A stretch of DNA of 64,000 nucleotides. It comes from Siphonodentalium dalli (lineage: Eukaryota; Mollusca; Scaphopoda; Gadilida; Siphonodentaliidae). The notes below the pieces were generated by a model that was not told where the DNA came from, ran no database searches, and saw only the letters and a list, made by a program, of their open reading frames with translations. A program made the position numbers and the translations under genes. Below, piece after piece: positions 11,100-21,480 of this stretch. Location of the stretch: contig CP136061.1 of assembly GCA_032622095.1 (NCBI GenBank), forward strand, positions 220,255,148-220,319,147. The letters run 5' to 3'. The stretch's first letter is position 1, and the number at the start of each line of letters is the position of its first letter.

Positions 11100-12148
11100 T
11101 TACCTGTACCGTTGTTCCGTTGTTGGTGCGTACCTTTCTTCTGATCATCTTGGGTACCTGAATATGAGAATCTCCCTCTACCAGGATTACTAGAACCTGT
11201 CCTGCCTCGAAAATTACCTCGACACCTACCTCCGAAAGGTGGTCTACCTGAATACCTACCGGTATCGTTACCTCCTTGTTGACCATCTGTGTTCTGGTAC
11301 TGACTGTAATTGTGATAATTATTCCTATAATTATTACATGAATTGTTACCTTTCTTCATCTCTTTTATCTCATTTGCCAGATCTTGTATCTGCCTTTGCA
11401 ACTTCTCAAAGTCTGAATTTGATTGTTGATGTACATGTACCTGTGCTTTCACCTTTCTTTTCTGTCCTTGGTGTTCGGCTTCAATACGCCCCAATTCCAC
11501 CAACAGTTCTGTAAATGACCGTGTACTCTCCATTTTATGTGAACTTACATCTTTCAACTCTTGTCTGAGTCCCGTCCATAGCATCTTCTTTAACATTTGG
11601 TCACTTTCATTTATATTTGTTACTTGTAACGTCTGGTTAATAATGTCTTCCGATCTGCATGCCCATGCCACGACATCTTCATTCTCCTCTTGTCGAGCAC
11701 TATAAAACGTTGCTAACATATCCTCCCTTTGGTCCACAGTGCCAAATATACTACTTACTTTATCTATAACACCATCGCTGGTTGCGTATGCACCCAGGCG
11801 AATGAGACATTTTGCCGCCTTACCTCTTAGTGGCATCCTGATAACTTGCAATAACTCGGTTTCTCTTACCTTTTGTTGTTTCAAACATTCAATTTCGTAC
11901 TTCCAAATATCAAACGATGACTCCCCCTTTTCCCCTGAAAATACCGGTAATTTTATCTGCTGTTGGAATATGTATTTATCCTTAGAATCTCCTCTATTTT
12001 CTGATGCCCTCTCTGGTTTAACATCTTGTACCTCCCTATCTGCTAACCATTTAATAAGCTCACTTGCATTCCTAGCTTTGGGTTTAATACCCATCTTACT
12101 AAAACCATCCATCATAGCTTTAAATTCTTCATCTGACATACTTGCCAT
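11087..12148 (-). CDS. gag: Gag, PNMA/Arc-like capsid type, intact frame
   Basis: This 353-residue structural protein should form the particle that carries the element RNA in the cytoplasm. The start MASMSDEEF is the first ATG of the frame. A capsid-like region begins near residue 67 (KLPVFSGEKGESSFDIWKYE) and runs to about 230; its pattern resembles the gag-derived capsid of PNMA and related families. A short coiled-coil-like segment (FEKLQRQIQDLANEIKEM) lies near 247-265. The tail (about 285-345) is rich in N, G and R with RGG-like repeats. I see no CCHC zinc knuckle, so RNA binding may rest on the arginine/glycine tail. It is the only undamaged gene of the element. Its last codons overlap the frameshift heptamer. 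Confidence 0.85.
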   Translation of the reverse strand: MASMSDEEFKAMMDGFSKMGIKPKARNASELIKWLADREVQDVKPERASENRGDSKDKYIFQQQIKLPVFSGEKGESSFDIWKYEIECLKQQKVRETELLQVIRMPLRGKAAKCLIRLGAYATSDGVIDKVSSIFGTVDQREDMLATFYSARQEENEDVVAWACRSEDIINQTLQVTNINESDQMLKKMLWTGLRQELKDVSSHKMESTRSFTELLVELGRIEAEHQGQKRKVKAQVHVHQQSNSDFEKLQRQIQDLANEIKEMKKGNNSCNNYRNNYHNYSQYQNTDGQQGGNDTGRYSGRPPFGGRCRGNFRGRTGSSNPGRGRFSYSGTQDDQKKGTHQQRNNGTGNLNY

Positions 12149-12789
12149 GATTGAAATTTGTTTCCAATATGCAACGTAATAAACACCAAACCAATTGGGA
12201 AAATTATAAATATGAGATATTATTACAAGTATTTAAATTTCCATCTTTCTCACTAAATATTATATTTAATTTACCACCAATTTGAAGATAACCAACCGAC
12301 TTTATTACGGTAATTACAATTTCACGATAAATCGACAACGCGATTTCAGAATGAAAGTATTTAGTATAGTCGTGGAGTGACGTCTCACAATTACCCTTTC
12401 AATGCATAATAACAATGACATGTCAATATCAAATTTCAAAATGTCTTATTCAAATTCACAATTTCGCTACAACAGAAATACAATCTTCCCAATCTTATAG
12501 CACAATAACATCACAGATATGTCGCAAATAGCAACAGTTTGTTGAATAGAATTGTCATTCCTTCCACAGTCCACAGAAAATTGTCAGAATTTAACGAACA
12601 TGTGTGTCGTCTCCTGAAGTCGCGAATTCCGGAAGTTACACAAGGTCGTCGTTTCCAAACGCTACTCCTTTTGGTAGTTGGCACAACATTCAGTTACGAA
12701 ATGTTGGTTACGAAACTCACTGGATTTGAAGTGAAGGCACTTAAGCACATGTTCAATTTGTATAATATCACAAATTAGAACTAAACACA
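12149..12789 (-). other. Gypsy 5' leader
   Basis: About 640 bases between the primer binding site and the gag ATG. No separate gene is seen; a packaging signal may lie here, but nothing specific can be pointed to. Confidence 0.6.
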
Positions 12790-12807
12790 GTCCGATGTTG
12801 GGCGCCA
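12790..12807 (-). other. tRNA primer binding site
   Basis: On the minus strand the sequence begins TGGCGCCCAACATCGG, one base after the 5' LTR. TGGCGCC complements the CCA-containing 3' end of a tRNA, as in many retroviruses and gypsy elements. The exact tRNA species cannot be told from this alone. Confidence 0.8.
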
Positions 12808-12808
12808 C

Positions 12809-13114
12809 TGTCGCAGCGATTCCTTTGTCAGGGAAATCGTTATATGCACATGTGTATATATATTTGCGACCTTTCGCTAGAAGCGAGGTTGGAGAAAGTG
12901 GTAGAACTCCGATAAGGAGGTTGTGACGTAACAACCAAAACGCGGGAAAAACGGACCAATTGAAAAGCGGTTTACTAAATTGTGTCAGGTGTGTAGTTTT
13001 TATTGGTTAATAGTGAATAAGTGTAAACAATTTCCATGTGCTTTTTCTAAATATAAATTTTAAGGTGCTACGTTAATTCTGCCACATATTACGTGCAACA
13101 TTCACTCTACCACA
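12809..13114 (-). repeat. 5' LTR of the gypsy element
   Basis: Partner of 4327-4635, with intact TG...CA ends. It should contain the promoter for the minus-strand transcript. The primer binding site follows one base inside its inner end. Confidence 0.9.
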
Positions 13115-13989
13115 TCTCACGAAGTGATATAAAGAGTTCCGAAAGTGGTACTTTTCAGAAATGTTGGAGCTAGGGGAAGTGGGCTGGCAAAATGGACAAA
13201 ACTGTGTTGCCAACTTCACCAACGATATATAATATTTACGGAGGCACGGACTCAGTATGAGTATTCGTTGTTTCAAATGTGCTTAATTCAATGAACTTGA
13301 ACAATATCTCATTTATTGTCGACATTGCCACGTATCGGTCGGAATGGCACATTGAGATGTCCAGATTTTCGCCCATGTTGGATTGGAACCTGTGCCAATA
13401 TACATTATATATATAGTCTAGCCCAGATTGCGATGAGCGAATCCACTGTATTGATTTAAAATAGTTGTTTTGAAAGTGATGTTTCTTGTGCCATGGTGGC
13501 GGTCTTGACAGTTGTGATAATGGTTCGTCTTTGGCATTCATAAACCATATACATATATGTATATATGCATACAACTATGGTGTCAATTATTATGTATGTG
13601 TGTATAGGCTATTAGTATGTAAATTTAGTACTGTCATAAAGCATGTACAAATACATTCTAGCTCGCATTGACAACGCCAAATAGCACAATTTTGAAGTAT
13701 TTTCATAAACCTATTTCAATCAAGGCAATATTTACCACCAGTGACGTGTTTCAGGGACGGATTCCCAATGTCAAACAGTTGGACATTTCATGCATGACAC
13801 AACATTAGTTGGATTAAATGTGATATTTGTTGTTTTTAGACCGAATTATTGTACTAAAATGTAGCAATCAGTTGAGAGTTATCAACCATATAGGTGGTGT
13901 TACGATGGGAATTTCCAATAGTTGGAAACTTTGATAATACAGATTCAGATTAAATCATGTATATTACAAGGGTGTCCTTACGTGCATCC
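13115..13989. other. Harbinger interior remnant
   Basis: This lies between the LTR insertion and the transposase start, so by position it belongs to the Harbinger element. Minus-strand frames (13574-13236, 13276-13119) exist but show no readable DDE motif. Confidence 0.4.
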
Positions 13990-14345
13990 AGTGGTAATTT
14001 TGTTTTGAGTAAATTGCACATCGTGGATCTTAGGTTAGGAATTTCCACCGACAGTTTGAAAGCTTGTGGTACCAGCTAAAAAACACCAATACAAGGCGGT
14101 ACCAATGAGATTTATCGAAGGTCGGAAAGTCGTCAGTTTTCTTCGTTGAGCCACGTGCGGACTCACCATCTCCTCAAAATGTGGCGTTTATGGTACTCAA
14201 ATATCAGCAGCATCTCATCGATGGAGCTGGCCGTGGCGATTTCACATTCTAATATATTAAGTGACATTATTTTGACTGGCCTAAGAATACCAACACGCAT
14301 TGTGTTCTTAATGTATTGCAACAGCTCGACGATATCAGCAATCAC
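13990..14345 (-). pseudogene. Harbinger transposase N-terminal remnant
   Basis: The minus-strand frame begins with ATG at 14345 and contains 'EMLLIFEYHKRHILRRW' followed by a stop, then 'VRTWLNEEN' and another stop. A basic stretch followed by W-x-VR-x-W is characteristic of the start of HARBI1/PIF nucleases. The position just inside the right TIR, transcribed inward, fits a transposase gene. No DDE catalytic segment can be read through 13115-13990 or 4013-4326. It is a fragment of about 90 residues against a usual length of about 350. Family call is by motif only. Confidence 0.5.
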
Positions 14346-14521
14346 GCAAAAAACCGATGTCGTACATGATCACTACTAACGCTGATTTGTTGACAACTGG
14401 CAGAAATTAAGCCGTATTGGCAATTTTGCAGCTGGCATTTTTGCAGTTTGCAGTGCAATATTGCCAGCGTATGAACGCACCCTAAAACATAAGCTCTATA
14501 TAGAATAACATGGAGAAATAT

Positions 14522-14870
14522 ATCAACTTTGTTCTTATATTCATTACTGATAGTTCTCCAAAACGAAATTTCGCGTATTGAAACCATTGTTGTGTAAACA
14601 AAAATATTGCAGTGATTTGACAACAAACATCGCTAATCGTGTAGAAAGCTAACATATAGTCTGAGTATGATATTCATAATATTTTTCAACGCTTTGACCT
14701 TTTCCAATGATTGCCGTCAAATTTATATTAAACTTTGGTATCTTATTGTCCTAATTGGGCGGTTATATGTGATTCAACTGTAACAGTAATGTTTACATGG
14801 CAATGGTTTTGACATGCGAAATCTCATATTATTGGAGAGCTATTAATATGAAAATAAGAACAAAGTCAAT
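14522..14870. mobile_element. MITE family A, copy 1
   Basis: The first ~80 bases (ATCAACTTTGTTCTTAT onward, through a 'gaaaccattgttgtgtaaac' phrase) match the reverse complement of the last ~80 (through 'tttacatggcaatggttttg'). The 349-bp element has no protein. A diverged second copy lies at 23736-24050. Confidence 0.65.
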
Positions 14871-15995
14871 CTATTTGAATGTACTCGTTGATAATAGTAA
14901 CCACTTCGAATTCCTTGGGTCCATTTAACATAAGAGACAGACCGCATATGGCCCCGACGTTGTATTCCCTGTCTCCCTGCGTGCCATTGTGATGTTATAA
15001 ATCGAGTTCGTAATTCGATCTAACCTTGCACAGATTCGTGCACTCTTTAAGGGCTGTGTCACATATGTCATTTAATCAGTATAGTAATCTTCAGAATTCC
15101 CGATTTAAATATTCTAATTTCACACCTAATTTGTCCATATATCACGCATGACGCACCACACTCCATCGTTACCACGGCTCAGCATAATGCATACAAATCG
15201 GACGAGAGCACTAGCACATAAATATGTTCCACACAGTTGTGTATGCCGTCTTTGATTTATCTTGCAATTTTTTCCTGATTAAACACACTGCGAAAATCGT
15301 CTAATCAGATACCTGGATGTGGTCAGGTGATCTTCACGTGGGAGTGTCAAACTTGGTATGTCAAACTTCACACCCTCCCACATTGACCGAGACAAAACAA
15401 TCCAAGGTTCAGGATATTCCCTTTGCAAACCTATTTTGGATCTTACATTTTCGTCAAAAAAATAAACCGGAAGTTAGAAACCGGACGTTTTGTCTAAAAT
15501 AGCAAATTCCACACTAAATACTGGTTAGGCCATATCACAACTTTGTCTTATATATTCGAGTCTACCACAAAGAGCTTCACGTATGTATCAGATAATTCAT
15601 TGGCCTCACAATATTTACCTTTACAATACATGTAGTATATGCAGGTCTCCCATGGGGCGCCTTGCATGTATCAATATACAAGAGAATACATGGGCCAAAC
15701 AACGGAAAGCAACTGACAAACTTGTCCAGGCACTTACCAGTGTAAATAAATCAGGGCTTGTATGGAATCGAACAATTCCACTCACAACACTGACGTCTTC
15801 GTCTACCCCAACCATGAGCTGCGATGGTGTCGCATTAAAGATCTTGTGCCAATGCATTATCTTATACTAGCTGAAACAGATTCCATCGTGAGCCTTTATT
15901 CGGTGTTGAAGGGGCCTGCGGCGCACATTTGGACCCAAATAATCACATAGGTTCATATTCGATCCTGAAATAAGCACATAGTGAGCTTATTTTAA
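14871..15995. other. No gene recognised; faint repeat traces
   Basis: About 15640-15875 carries the 'caggtctcccatggggcgcc' and 'ccaatgcattatcttata' phrases of the short palindromic family also seen at 16225 and 43718. About 15890-15985 weakly matches the foldback arm at 54662. No coding signal. Confidence 0.4.
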
Positions 15996-16225
15996 TTATG
16001 TTGTGATTTTTTTAATTTATTTAATAAATTTTTTTAGATCAAAATTTTGAAAAACTAACGCAGTTGTAACCTCCGCCAGCGTAACCAGTCAGGGTTAGGG
16101 TTAGGGTTAGGGTTAGGGTTAGGTCCGGATTTGGTTGAAATCGTTTCAGGGGTCTGGGAGAAAAATCAGGACCGACAGAATGACAGATTGTCTAGACATA
16201 TCCTACTCATATATATATATATATG
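15996..16225 (+). repeat. Dispersed repeat containing a telomere-like array
   Basis: It matches 36840-36960: 'gcagttgtaacctccgcc', then 'tttggttgaaatcg', then 'aggggtctgggagaaa', and an A/T end. A TTAGGG array occupies the middle, where the sister copy has ordinary sequence. Confidence 0.55.
16091..16123 (+). repeat. Interstitial (TTAGGG)n array
   Basis: About five and a half perfect TTAGGG units, the common animal telomere repeat. It lies inside a dispersed repeat rather than near a chromosome end. Confidence 0.9.
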
Positions 16226-16515
16226 CGAGTCTCCAATTCAAGGTCAAGGGAAATATTGCTAGACCAATGTATTCTCTTATAAATTTACTTTTATTTTATA
16301 TTTATTGAGAATTTGGGGATTGACCCGAGATGCTTTGAAAGGGCCGTAAGTCCCTTTTCAACAACCCACTTTAGAATTTAATGGGGGTTTTGATATAGTT
16401 TTACATTAACACAGGAATGGATAAAAAAGAATATGTCATGTAAATTTTGATAGGCCAATGTATTCTCTTATGGGAGACTCGCATATATATAAGAGAAGAG
16501 AATGCATTGACACAC
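16225..16515. repeat. Short palindromic repeat family
   Basis: The left side has 'tatatgcgagtctcc' and 'ccaatgtattctcttata'; the right side repeats 'gccaatgtattctcttat' followed by 'gggagactcgcatatata'. Related copies are at 15640-15875 and 43718-43860. It probably is a small hairpin element. Confidence 0.45.
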
Positions 16516-19500
16516 TCCGGGTTTTCTCAAAAAGAAAGCTCCAAACATTGAAGATAAGTATAATAAGTCAAACCAAACCAATGCAGCTCAAATACAGTAA
16601 GATGTCATGGTGACGGCAAACAACTGTATCTGGACTCTTTCCCGTACACACATAAGGACACAATGACGTCGTAATGTCACGTCTTAATTGGTTTCCATTA
16701 AGCCAACCCTCAAATACGATCTAAACAGAAACTTGTTATTTATAATAATTGTCTATAAATAAATAATTGTCCATTACCGCATTTATGTATCATCGTCATC
16801 TGAAGTTGCAATGTTGCATTATTTTGTCTTTACCTTAAACTTTGTGGTCCATTGCTAATTCTGAGTTTTTGTGCAAGCAGAAAGTGACGTGGATTTTCTC
16901 GAAAATGTCAACGACTCGCTATCGTAAGTTATTAGTGACGCCACGTTAGCTACATGCATATACATACACGACCGAGCACTATCTCCAAAAACGTCTCGCA
17001 CTAATTAACTACATCGATCCTAAACAGTAATAACTCAGGCGGCTTGTTAGATGTTAAAGGCAGGTTTTTATTTCATGGCTAATTGGGATTGGCATATTAT
17101 ATGAGACGTAACTGAAGGCATTTTTCTTCCTTGTTTTAGACTGATCGTTATGTCGGTACTTGATATCTCCAAACTATCCACATTAAACATTGATGGCGGT
17201 GCGAACCCTACGATAATATTTTGCTAACAACCGTCCATTCGTCTTGTAATTTCGGCAATCAATATAAATAACATTTCTTGTAATTTTAGCGCCGGCTGTT
17301 TGTCGGTCACATGTGGAATAACGAACGTGTGTTGATTTGGCGATTCAAGTACATCACATGACAGAAGACAAAAATAACAGCCATGCGGAAGAACGTACTC
17401 GGTGAGGGTTGGATAAACTTTGGTGTATTAAGTTCAGGAGACGTGGGAGTTCGGTGCATTATAACTGATCGTCCTATTTGACTCTACAGTACTAACATTG
17501 GTTCGTTTTCTATTCCAGAAATTATTCGATCATTCCCTTCAGCCAATTAACCCTTTCTTTACTAAATACTCATTGACGAGTAGTTCCCATTGAAATTTTC
17601 AGATAATATATTTAACGACCGGTCATTGTTGAATTCGTTATCTGAACATCTCACACCCATGAATATGAGTTGTTCTGCACGTATTATATTTTTGACAAAA
17701 TATGTTCATCAGTTTTTAACTGTTTTTACAGTTCGATTTGACAAAACATAGTAAAAATTTCCTAATGTACTTTCCAGTCTGTTATCCCGAAAACCTACAC
17801 ATTATAGATCTGCTAATATATAACTTATTATAGGTAGATAATCTGCTTAGGATCGCCTCATTTTTGATAATGTGCTGAAAATGAGAGGGTAATAATGACT
17901 CAAAATGAGAATTGTACATCCTCATTCAGAATATCGTGGACGAAAACAAAAAACAAAAACAAACAATTTTATTGCAATTTTGGGATAAAAATCTCAATAT
18001 TTGAGATTTTGTTCACATTGACTAAGAGAATAAGAAAATGACATAGTAATTTATTTTAAATATAAGATGATAATTAAAAAAAACACGAATGACATCAAAG
18101 GAGACAGAAAGAGCCGTTTGTCACAATGCAATTCCGAAATAAGTGGAGGGACCAATCATGGAAATAATAACACTAAAACTTAATCCTCCCTCACAAAAGC
18201 GCAAGAACTTTGGCCATGTCTGGTTTACATAGACGTATACTACCGCTTATTCTGTTAAAGTTCGACTCTAGCAGATAACAAAGCTCTAAATCCAAGCTCG
18301 ATGTCATCTGCAGCCGCGATAACCTTTATATGTTGAAGATGGCTTCCAAGATGGCAGACACAAATGAAGTTTCCGATGTGAGGTTTCATATCGAATTATA
18401 TTTGGTTTCAATATAATTTACATAAAATAGCCGTCAATGTGGGCACCTATCGATCTATACAGAAGTATATGTTTGTTTGGCTTATAGGTGTTTATAGCCG
18501 TTCAGCCGCTAAGTCACACCACGACGTAGTTAGTTGGTGGAGGAGAGATGACGCATGAATTCAAATTTCACGAGCAATCCATTACATACTCTTTCCGGAA
18601 AGTAGCTGACATACTTGCCAGATATACAAATCAAGTTACATTCCATTTTCATGGATCACAAATCGGGGTCGCGATCCGAACATGCTTCGCAATTGTTGGG
18701 CAGCTTACGTTGGTCTAACGCTCCAAGCACCCTGCTATTAGGTCATATATAATATGCATTTCCATCCCACTTTCGATTTTGGCAGCGTTTTTATTTGTTG
18801 AAACGAATCGGATGGGTCCAATTCTCATCAAACAGATAAGCTGGCCCAAAATTATGCATATCCGTATTTGGTTTAACTCCCGTTTTATGGCAATACTTAG
18901 CACTATGACAGTAACTTTCGACAGTGTATGAGAAATGTTGACTTTGCATATACTATGGTATACTCAATCGTGTAAATATAACAAAACACGAACATATTAT
19001 ATTGTGTAATGGTTGTTGTCTACCAATGCATATACAAAATGAATACCGATTAGTTCAGTTGCGAACATTATCCATCCCCATGTCCATCGAGGTGTGGTTG
19101 GTATTGGTTCATTATGGGCACGTTAAATATAACTAAGGAAAACAATCAGGAAAACCATAATAGAATGGACAATTATATTACTCATACTTGTGATCATTGA
19201 TACATATTGTAACCTGTTGATTATTCTCCGACCAATGTGACCCCCTATAATATAAACGAGTCAAACAGAGTAACGTCATTGGAAATAATTGTATATTGTC
19301 TGATAACACATCCCACAAATTTATAAACAGATTTCAATGTTCGATATAAACGACGAAAAATTACCCTGGTTGCATAAGTTTATACTCTATTAGAAGACAA
19401 CGAACAAATACTGTATTGGCATATGGAACAGATACCGAATAGCAACCAACTTATCTCCTACTTGAAATGTAGTATTATATCCCAGTTTAGATACTCATGG

Positions 19501-20399
19501 GAAACGGACTTAAATAACTCTCGAGCCGTGGCCGCATATATATAATTTTCAAGCACGATTTATCATTCGAAAATTATCTTTTAACACTCAGTACAGCAAA
19601 TCCATTCATCTTGTGCAAATTTAGAACCAGCAATAATCGACTCCCAATTGAAAACGAGTTACACCACCTTCTCGTGCGCGAAAGCTTATTTAAAGCCAGG
19701 CTCCGTTTATTAATAAAGTGTACAGACAAATGCCCCATATAATTACTATGCGCGAACTACTAAATTAGAAAAATCCAACAAGCCTACGACGATTATGTAA
19801 TTTTATTAAAATTGTTAATCGCGAGCTATCGAATATTGAATAATGTTGATTGTAATACTCAATCCGGGATTGTGAAGATAATTTGACGCGCCGCCTTGTT
19901 TATAAGGTATATACATTATTGATAAATGTATAATTATATATATATATAACTTCGTGTGTGTATTTGTGAATCAATATATATGTACCGTTATAAACATATA
20001 TGTAATTCATACCATTATATGGATGCATTGTGTACACATACAAACGAATGTGTATAACAACTTCACTCGAAGAGTCGGGGAGGCATAAAATACGTCATGT
20101 TACATGCTATAAAACATATTCAAACATAATACTGAGTGCAGGTATCAGTAGTTTCATTTATAAAGGTAACTATGTTGTACGAAGCACTAGATTGACTATA
20201 TTAAATGTATATTTTGTTACACCATGCAAGTATCAACAGGAAAACAGAGCGACAAAATTTGGTCATGGGGACTACCCCCTGTGAAAACAATATAATCAAT
20301 GAACAATAAGGGAGAAGTCAACCATGCAGGACCGAACGCATCAATCCGTTTCGCCATAAGTTTCTTTTTGACATTTTTCAGGACATACACATTTCCAGG
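16516..20399. other. No gene confirmed; one exon-like segment, one repeat trace
   Basis: This is the longest stretch without a clear repeat. 16881-16923 looks like a small exon (see next entry). 17780-17890 matches the middle of the foldback repeat at 58013-58115 ('gttatcccgaaaacc' and 'aatgtgctgaaaatgagag'). The frame at 18903-18715 is not recognised. It may be intron or spacer of a host gene. Confidence 0.35.
16881..16923 (+). other. Candidate internal exon, 43 nt
   Basis: The segment follows 'tttttgtgcaagcag' (acceptor-like) and is followed by GTAAGT, a perfect animal donor. One frame is open through it and reads SDVDFLENVNDSLS, an acidic, protein-like string. Its length is two bases over a multiple plus phase, so it would have to join other exons, none of which I could find. 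Short matches of this kind arise by chance, so this is a weak call. Confidence 0.2.
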
Positions 20400-20588
20400 G
20401 GAACGACGACGATGTCGATGGTAATGATGATGACGATGCTGATGACGATGATGATGATGATGACAATGATGATGACGATGATGATGCATGGTGATGACTG
20501 AATATGACGATACTGATGATGAAACTGATGACGTTGATGATGATGACGATGGTGGTAATGACCTCGGTGATGATGATGATGATGACGA
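20400..20588 (+). repeat. GAT microsatellite, left block
   Basis: Degenerate (GAT)n with GAC variants. Histidine- or aspartate-rich open frames across it on both strands are artefacts of the repeat. Confidence 0.9.
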
Positions 20589-20889
20589 TTGATTGATTTA
20601 TTGTGGTTTATTGTTGCTTTAGCAACTAAGGCCATATCACGACATTGCCAGTTTTAGTGGTGGAGGAAATCCGCACACTTGCGACTAATCTAACAGTGAT
20701 TTAAATGGCTGATAAACTCGTCAACCATGTGCGGCAAACCACCGGCCATCGGCGAGTAACTCCACCAGATAACGATTTCGAGTTACAAAGTCCACGATGG
20801 AAACATGTGGATTTGAACCCTTATCGCCAGCGCTGGAGGGCGAAACGGCTTGGAGTTGTACCCCTAACCGATTGAGCCACCGAGGCCCC
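20589..20889 (-). mobile_element. tRNA-derived SINE with LINE-like tail
   Basis: On the minus strand it starts GGGGCCTCGGTGGCTCAATC. The A box TGGCTCAATCGG is at 20879-20868 and the B box GGTTCAAATCC, a perfect match to the pol III consensus, at 20819-20809. The 3' end reads GTCGTGATATGGCCTTAG and finishes in a short ATCA-type repeat. That tail resembles the end of the LINE family at 59-64 kb, so the SINE probably borrows that LINE's machinery. It sits exactly between two GAT microsatellite blocks. Confidence 0.82.
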
Positions 20890-21118
20890 TATGATGATGA
20901 CGATGATGCTGGTGATGAAGGTGATGATGATGACGACAATAATCATGATGATGATGATATTGACGATAATGGTGATGACGAAAGAAATGATAATGATGAT
21001 TATGACGATGATGGTGATGATGGCAATGACGGTGACGATGATGCATGATGATGTCGATGATGCTGATGATGACGATGGTGATTATGACGATGATGTTGAT
21101 GATACCAACGACGATGAT
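20890..21118 (+). repeat. GAT microsatellite, right block
   Basis: Same composition as the left block. The SINE most likely inserted into, or seeded, one microsatellite. Frames across it are not genes. Confidence 0.9.
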
Positions 21119-21480
21119 ACTATATAGGACTCTTTAGTTTCTCTCAAATTATGTATCATTGTCCATTATAACATAGCTAGTAATTAAATTCATTCTTAGC
21201 CAATTAATTCTACCACGTGATCATGCCTTATTCATCGTCGGGTCACCCCTCCAGACATCCCTCTCATCAAGCGCAAGGTAATGTCGATATCGGACCGACT
21301 AGCGGGTCTGATATCACCGGTCTGATATTAGTCATTACAGACCAGTTGTGATGTCATGGAAAAACCAGGGTGATCACGCAATAATTCCCTGTTCGCTCAT
21401 TCTGGTGGTACGGAATCTGACGAGGTTTGCCGATTGCGTGATAGCCTTTTTGTCGTTTGGTTTCTTCCGTCAACAGAGCG
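21119..21480. other. Flank of the Crypton remnant
   Basis: Contains the palindromic 'ggtctgatatcaccggtctg' near 21305-21324. No coding motif is confirmed, though the frame 21348-21542 may include an upstream part of the Crypton reading frame. Confidence 0.35.

Larger units (their letters stand above)
4327..13114 (-). mobile_element. Ty3/gypsy LTR retrotransposon, full structure, decayed
   Basis: LTRs of 309 bp (4327-4635) and 306 bp (12809-13114) flank a minus-strand element. A 4-bp target duplication TCTC lies at 4323-4326 and 13115-13118. The primer binding site is at 12790-12807 and a purine-rich tract at 4637-4650. Order on the minus strand is gag, protease, RT, RNase H, integrase, as in Ty3/gypsy. 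The LTRs differ by roughly ten substitutions and two small indels, so the insertion is fairly recent, yet pol has several stops and frameshifts. About 2.3 kb between the last pol frame and the 3' LTR holds secondary repeat insertions. Confidence 0.93.
4013..14482 (-). mobile_element. PIF/Harbinger transposon interrupted by an LTR element
   Basis: The first ~50 bases (GAGTACGTTCATACGCTGGC and onward) recur as a near-perfect inverted repeat ending at 14482. TAA triplets at 4010-4012 and 14483-14485 form the 3-bp target duplication usual for PIF/Harbinger. Removing the 8.8-kb LTR retrotransposon inside leaves about 1.7 kb. The only recognisable coding piece is a HARBI1-like N-terminus on the minus strand near the right end. 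The nuclease core is missing or unrecognisable, so this copy is dead. Confidence 0.8.

Noticed and set aside
20217-21127. Histidine-rich, aspartate-rich and methionine-rich open frames on both strands
   Set aside because: They are translations of a GAT/ATC microsatellite in different phases, with no start context and no other protein features.
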